Below, one piece after another: positions 58,967 to 64,000 of a stretch of DNA of 64,000 bases. The stretch's first letter is position 1, and every line of letters begins with the position of its first letter. The translations under genes were made by a program, and so were the position numbers. This stretch comes from Steinernema hermaphroditum. Lineage: Eukaryota > Nematoda > Chromadorea > Rhabditida > Steinernematidae. The notes beneath the pieces are model-generated. The model was not told the DNA's origin. It worked only from the letters and a program-made list of their open reading frames with translations, and searched no databases. Location of the stretch: contig JAUCMV010000006.1 in assembly GCA_030435675.1 (NCBI GenBank), forward strand, positions 186,001 through 250,000, written 5' to 3'.

Positions 58967-61264
58967 TCATTGCGCTGGACGATTGTCTTCCTCCTCGTGC
59001 AAATTGTTAACAATTGTGAGAACCGCCTTTCTCAATCGATGCAGATTTTCTTCCTTATTTTTGAGATCTTTCGTTTTCATTTTATCGTGGATCTCTTTCA
59101 GCAACCGTTCTGCACAAGCGTTGTTACAAATGCTAGCAAAGTGAACAGGTTACTTACGGAATGCAGTTGAAGTATCGGCGAGTGGAGCTGGAGCCAAATA
59201 AGATGCACTAAGGCTGTTGTACCAGCAGTAATTTTGTGGATGATAGAAATACTGTGTATTGTAGTTATGGTAATTGGGGATATAAGCCCCATAGCGACTA
59301 GGGTAGGTAGGTGCTTGCTCGGCGTTAATGGCCTGCACGGGATCATTGTTGCGGAAGCTCGGTCCACGAACAAAGACAACTTCTGGGCTTTCTTCGCGAT
59401 CGCGATCACCCTCGGAAACCTCGGGATCTTGCAGAACGTCGTCCTCCTGCAGATCAATATAGGAGCTAGGCGAGAGCACCGGGATAATGACGTCGTCGGA
59501 AGAGCTAACAGTTTCACTGCGGCTTGGGGACACTCGGTCAGGTTGAACTGGAGCAGTTCTCTTCTTTCTGGTCACTTGAGCCTTCATTTCGTTGAGATAT
59601 GACACCTTCCCGATCCAGTTATGCGGGCAGCGGCCATTGAAGTAATCTCGGCGGACGCTGTTCCACGCGCTAAGAGCGTCGTTTTGCGTGACTGAAACTA
59701 ACAATCAGCCTGAGGTTAGGACCGGCTAAGCAAATAAATAATCTACTAACCGTTTGGGTGGTTGTGCTTGAGCTCATTCATGATGATCTCCCAACGATTT
59801 TGGTCCTCCTCTTTCATGTCTTCAACTTTGTTGAGACGCATGTTCTTCGAATAGAAAGATTTGTCCGTTCCAATAATGCGAATCAGCTCTTCGGTTGCTT
59901 CCGTTCCATATGTATTAGAGAAATAGTCCATTCGCGAAAGTCTCTGGTTCGTTCCTCTCTGCTGACTACTGGCGTCATTTTTGTCTCTCGTGTCCGCGAT
60001 GTGGGCATCTAAGTATGGCACTTTTCCTGCATATTGCGGCGGACATGTCTTGGTTCCATAATTATTGCGAAGAACGCGCCAAGCTTCGTAGGTTATTTCA
60101 GAAGTCACTATAAGACAAGGGCACTACAGCAGTCAAAAGAGAGATACATACTGGCAGGGAAGCGGTATAGCAGTGCCTCCATTATCTTGGTCCATACGTT
60201 TCTAGAACTTCTGGGAAGTTCGCATAAATCACGGGTGCCAATATGCACTTCCCAAAACTCGCTGTGTTTTCCAACCTCTTCGATAAGACTTCTAACCGCT
60301 TCCTGTCCGAAACTCTCTCGTAGTTTTTCCATACGTGCGAACTAGAAAAACCGATTTACGTTGTGCTTTCTTATTAAACCTTTCTGTTTTACCAAATTTG
60401 GGGCATTGTCACTAGCTGCCTCTTTTGAAGGTTCCGTAGAGAGACGCGGTCGTTTTGAAGGCGCTTCATCATCGGACGCGTCACTAATCGGCTTCGGACG
60501 TTTTCCATAATCCTCCGCTGCCGGCTCAAGATCGTATAGAAATGTGAGATGACTATGCCACTTCTTGGGTTCTCCGTAGGTAAGGAAGCGAAAGCGAAGC
60601 GACTTCCAAGCTATGAAGATGGACCGCTCGGATACTGTAAACAGAAGGTTGTAGTAGGGTATGTGGGTAATTGCAAAATGCATTACTGCAAAAAACATGT
60701 CGAAGTGATTCATATAGTGACCTAAGGACGAACATGATCCGTATCAGATGAAAAGCTTATATGTGTGGAGTTGCTGGTCGCGCACAGCCAAGACCAAATA
60801 CCAATGAAAGCCTGATTTAGTAGAGAGCTTAAGAGTAGGTAGGTGGGATTACAAGAAGTGGGAAATGAAGAAAGCATGGGGTGAGCTTTTGGAAGGGCTG
60901 TCGACTAGCTCTGAAGAGTGGCATATGATACATTTTTTTTCACCAAGAGGGGCTCATTAACAAGGTTACTCTGGCCGATGATGTGACATTATTATTATGG
61001 TGTTCCAAAAATTCTAGAACCCATTATTTTGGGAAATTGGTAAAAAATGTCCATACCGTCTCCATATTCTTCGTTCATTTTTTTCAGCACATTGCCAAAT
61101 TGTTCTTGCAACTCCTCGGTCAACTCATCTGTCGACTCCATCTCCAACATGTCTACTCGACAGAGGTCCGGAAACTGCTTCATATAGTCGATCATCGATC
61201 CAACCGCCTTGGCTCCATGCTTGTGATAGAGCGAATCCGAACACTTCGACTTCGACGGCGCCAT
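58967..61264 (-). CDS. three-module MADF-like protein with BESS-like C-terminus
   Basis: Six exons, 61264-61057, 60634-60393, 60341-60152, 60107-59751, 59691-59158 and 59109-58967, sum to 1674 bp for 557 residues. Module 1 has 'HGAKAVGSMIDYMKQFPDL' and 'FIAWKSLRFRFLT'. Module 2 has 'FGQEAVRSLIEEVGKHSEFW' and 'TYEAWRVLRNNYG' with 'AGKVPYLDA'. Module 3 has 'YGTEATEELIRIIGTDKSFY' and 'ALSAWNSVRRDYF' with 'NWIGKVSYLNEM'. The second half of module 2 and the first half of module 3 share one exon, so a junction intron was lost or never existed. Domain introns are phase 1; the junction of modules 1 and 2 is phase 0. After a Ser/Asp and Tyr-rich linker, the last exon gives 'LLKEIHDKMKTKDL' and 'LHRLRKAVLTIVNNLHEE', the BESS-like helix. 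Confidence 0.8.
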
Positions 61265-63411
61265 CGCGAAGACTACCTGAAAGGCAACGTTCCGATAGAT
61301 GTGTTAATAACACGAGTAAAAAGCGCCCGCGAGGTGGACGCAGCTGCGCATTGATTGTTTCCAAGGAGATGGAGCGTTGGGGCCGCGGAGCATTTGCAGT
61401 GGTGGTCGGATTTTCGAGGCAAATTGACAGCCGGGATTAAGCCGTGTACGCGAAGGCATCGGCGCGCAAAACACGGATATAAGCGAGTGTCCACTGTGCT
61501 CAAACGACCATGAAACATATTTTGGAGAGTTCTATGGGCATTATGGGTTGCAAACGGATAAACACTCTTTGAGTGAATACGACCATTTGAATCGGAAAAC
61601 GGGCCCATTAAAAGCCAGCCGGTGAAGTGGAGGGAGCTATAGTAAAAAGGTAGACCGCCACGAGAATGTGATTGTATTCAATTAAGAACTAAGGCCAAAG
61701 GCCAATTTGAGCACTACCCAAAGAAGGCGGTACTTTTCATTGGGTGCGGGATTTCATAAAGTTCGTTTTTAGATACTCGCCGAACAGTAGTTGACGACAA
61801 ATATAACAATGGAATCACGCAGGGTGCGACGGAGACCTCCATCGAAACGGGCGGCACTGTTAGATATCGAGCATTCAGTCAGCTTCGGCTCAAATGGCGC
61901 TACTATTCTTGTACCGCGTGGACACATTTATCGAGTTTCACCAGTTTATTTCTCGTATCACATTTATCGTTGCTGAATAATGTGATCAAGACACAGAAAG
62001 AGTCCTAGTGTGCCTCTCTAAATGGAATTTCATACTTCATACTTTTCCTACTTTCAGATCACACTTTTCGTTGCACTTCTCAGAACGTATTTCTTAGAAA
62101 ATTACAATGATTCGCGGATAAAAACCACTACGAAAAATGCCAAACATTTACGTCAGTGTAATTGTCTTCAGTCCTCCTAACATTACCGTTGATGTATGCT
62201 ATGCAAGGAAGGTAAACAGTGAACTTTCTTTATACTCAAATAAAATTACCAGGAATAGTTGTTTACAGACGTAGTACATAGTGTAAAGCTGTCGTTGTAC
62301 TTCTCAACACGCGATAATACACATGTGGATACACATGTGGAGGGCGTTTAGTCATATTTTGTAGAGTCATCTCGAAAAAAAAAAGATGACAGAAGAAGTA
62401 ACTTCTCACTCAAGAAGTAACTTCTCATTTCTTCCGCTGGTTTTTGTTAATAATGGTCAAATCTGGCCCTCGACTTATGGCATTTTATTGAACTAAGGCT
62501 TCAGACTCATGCAACTACGATACAAGCATAACCAACGGCCAGACACTCACAACCCCATATCAATTATTCTTAAGTGTCATCAAAATAAAATAAAAAAGTC
62601 CAATCATCTTGAGTGTGCATCAATTGCCTTTCCGCTAGCTAATATTTAGAGATTATGATTCGTCATGACGCACCTAGTACATCAATACTGAAACACAAAC
62701 ATGGTCCCGACGTGCGCTTCACAATCTGTTTTGCGACAGCGCCAAAATCGATATGCGCCGAGTGTGGCGGCTGCTATTTGTGTCATGTGCGACTCTCGTT
62801 TACAAAAACATCAAACCGAAAAGGAACAAGCGAAGGTTGATTTGAGTAAGTTCGACAGGATGTATCGGAGTTCGATGAACGCGGCTGGTTAGCCGAGAGT
62901 CGATGACTGAGCGACGGCTGAACGCGGAAGGACGCCTTGCAATACAAAAAGTGTTTAGATGCATGGTGGGAAAAAGGCAAAGGAGAAGTGTGGCGAACGA
63001 GTTTGAAGCTGCAAGGAACGGCGTTGCTGAGTTGCAACGCGTTCGGCGTTTTTTTTCAAGATTTGTGACCTAATTTTCTCTGTTTTGCAAAAATGAAGTC
63101 AAGTGCAGACGTATTTTGGCGACCCTTTTCCATTACACAAATGACGAACTGGTATTGTGATTTGTTTATTACAAAAATGTTTCTTCTCATAATGTGTCCG
63201 AAACCACAGTAAATATCACATTATTCACAAGCGCAGTGTGTTACTGAGTACGAAGTAGATCATAAACATTAAAGGACGATGAGTACAAAAGCCAATCAGT
63301 ATGTGGATTGAACGGGATGTACGTCGGATTTATTAGACGGGGATTGGCAAAGTCGAACGTGGTTAACTTCCAGGGATCGGGAACTGAAAATGCCAAAATT
63401 GTACACTGTTG
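61265..63411. other. long stretch without a supported gene
   Basis: Small basic ORF at 61791-61976(+) ('MESRRVRRRPPSKRAAL') is unassigned. Short direct repeats occur: ATACACATGTGG twice near 62317-62340 and AAGAAGTAACTTCTCA twice near 62393-62430. No domain is recognised. Confidence 0.35.
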
Positions 63412-64000
63412 TCAAATGTGCGATTGGAACGTACTGTACGGAACGTCGAGTATATAGCCATCAGTTACAATGAACGGAATTTCCTCGGCCGATTCTTGTT
63501 CAGTGATGGAAGCTGAAAACAAAAATGCTACAATTAACACGATAGAAGTGATTTTTTTTGGTTCACACTGAATTCTGATACGAGTACTCATGTTCACACA
63601 TGCGTTGACCCTTTGTAGGATATTAGGTGCGAAAATGTCTGAATGGCTAACCTTCTTGAACCGGGCGCTCCATGACTCTTCTATAAAGATCGAGAATCTG
63701 ACTTTCTTCGACATTGTCAGCGCGAATTACTTGGCTTATGGATGTTGGGATTGTGTGACCTTCTTCGTAAGTGATTGAGGCTTGAGCATAGAGGCTTTGA
63801 TTGAGGCTTGACCTCGTTCGACGATAGAGTTGCATAGTTCCAGAAACGTTTGCAGGCTTCTTGAACTTGGAGCTCTGAATTGCTGCCGTGTTATTTTATA
63901 GACCAACAATAACCCTGACCGCAAGTGCTATGTCAATGGACGATTCCATGATTTCCCAATACGGGGCTGCTTTTGCAGCTGGAGGTTCTTCCTTACGTTC
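63412..64000 (-). CDS. unidentified gene, 3' part, runs off the right edge
   Basis: Open exons on the minus strand join in phase: 64000-63920, 63882-63760, 63697-63652 and 63512-63412, ending in TGA. The peptide contains 'EERKEE'-like 'ERKEEPPAAKAAPYWEIMES', then 'FRAPSSRSLQTFLELCNSIV', 'ILDLYRRVMERPVQE' and the last exon 'ASITEQESAEEIPFIVTDGY' ending 'STFQSHI'. The alternative frame at 63835-63647 is also open, so splicing between 63920 and 63697 could differ. The first traced intron would be only 37 bp. I do not recognise the family. The start lies beyond the window. Confidence 0.45.

Noticed and set aside
1..64000. CRISPR arrays, operons, Shine-Dalgarno sites, riboswitches
   Set aside because: None seen; the spliced genes and pol III tRNAs show eukaryotic DNA, where these are not expected.

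Overview
The window looks like nuclear DNA from a nematode. Introns are mostly 40-60 bp with TTTCAG-type acceptors, there are three seven-transmembrane nematode-style chemoreceptor genes, a secreted C-type lectin, a nematode-style tyrosine phosphatase, and four tRNA genes with pol III T-runs. A Pristionchus-like diplogastrid is my guess; the species cannot be fixed from the sequence alone.

The dominant content is an expanded family of MADF-like (Myb/SANT-like) DNA-binding-domain genes on both strands. I find ten genes holding about 19 domain copies: 833-1441(-), 8757-9979(-), 18228-21115(-, four copies), 31235-33096(-), 41462-42097(-), 47134-48411(+, two), 49734-51197(+, two), 51561-53409(-, two), 56267-57760(+, two) and 58967-61264(-, three). 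In every copy whose splice sites I traced, a phase-1 intron splits the domain into an N-terminal exon (aliphatic helix with a 'YPxxY'-like motif) and a C-terminal exon ('AWRxxRxxY...KW...L.FL'). Neighbouring copies are joined at a phase-0 boundary or fused in one exon, so the repeating unit is a phase-symmetric exon pair. Several members end in a shared C-terminal helix that fits the position and pattern of a BESS motif. By analogy with insect MADF-BESS proteins they are probably chromatin or transcription regulators, but the multi-domain forms look unusual.

Other genes by region. 4.4-8.1 kb(-): a long Ser/Pro-rich multi-exon gene. 14.76 kb: tRNA-Leu. 16.5-17.8 kb(+): an MO25/CAB39 homologue with a second identical tRNA-Leu in an intron. 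21.3-22.7 kb(-): a protein tyrosine phosphatase with an intact active site. 23.8-24.3 kb(-): a C-type lectin. 25.0-30.0 kb(-): two chemoreceptors flanking a CCR4-NOT deadenylase (POP2/CAF1/CNOT7) homologue. 34.7 kb(-): tRNA-Arg. 35.0-38.6 kb(-): a Ser/Pro/Tyr-rich gene with many small exons. 43.5-45.0 kb(-): a third identical tRNA-Leu and a third chemoreceptor. The right edge holds the 3' part of an unidentified minus-strand gene.

Mobile DNA: two copies of a palindromic hAT-type MITE, each with 8-bp target duplications and a tRNA B-box-like core in both arms (17899-18168 and 52884-53146); a dead Tc1/mariner element (54047-55233) inserted into a PP1-type phosphatase pseudogene; and a GC-rich segment of possible retroelement origin (45.7-46.3 kb). 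Long stretches between these hold nothing I can support.
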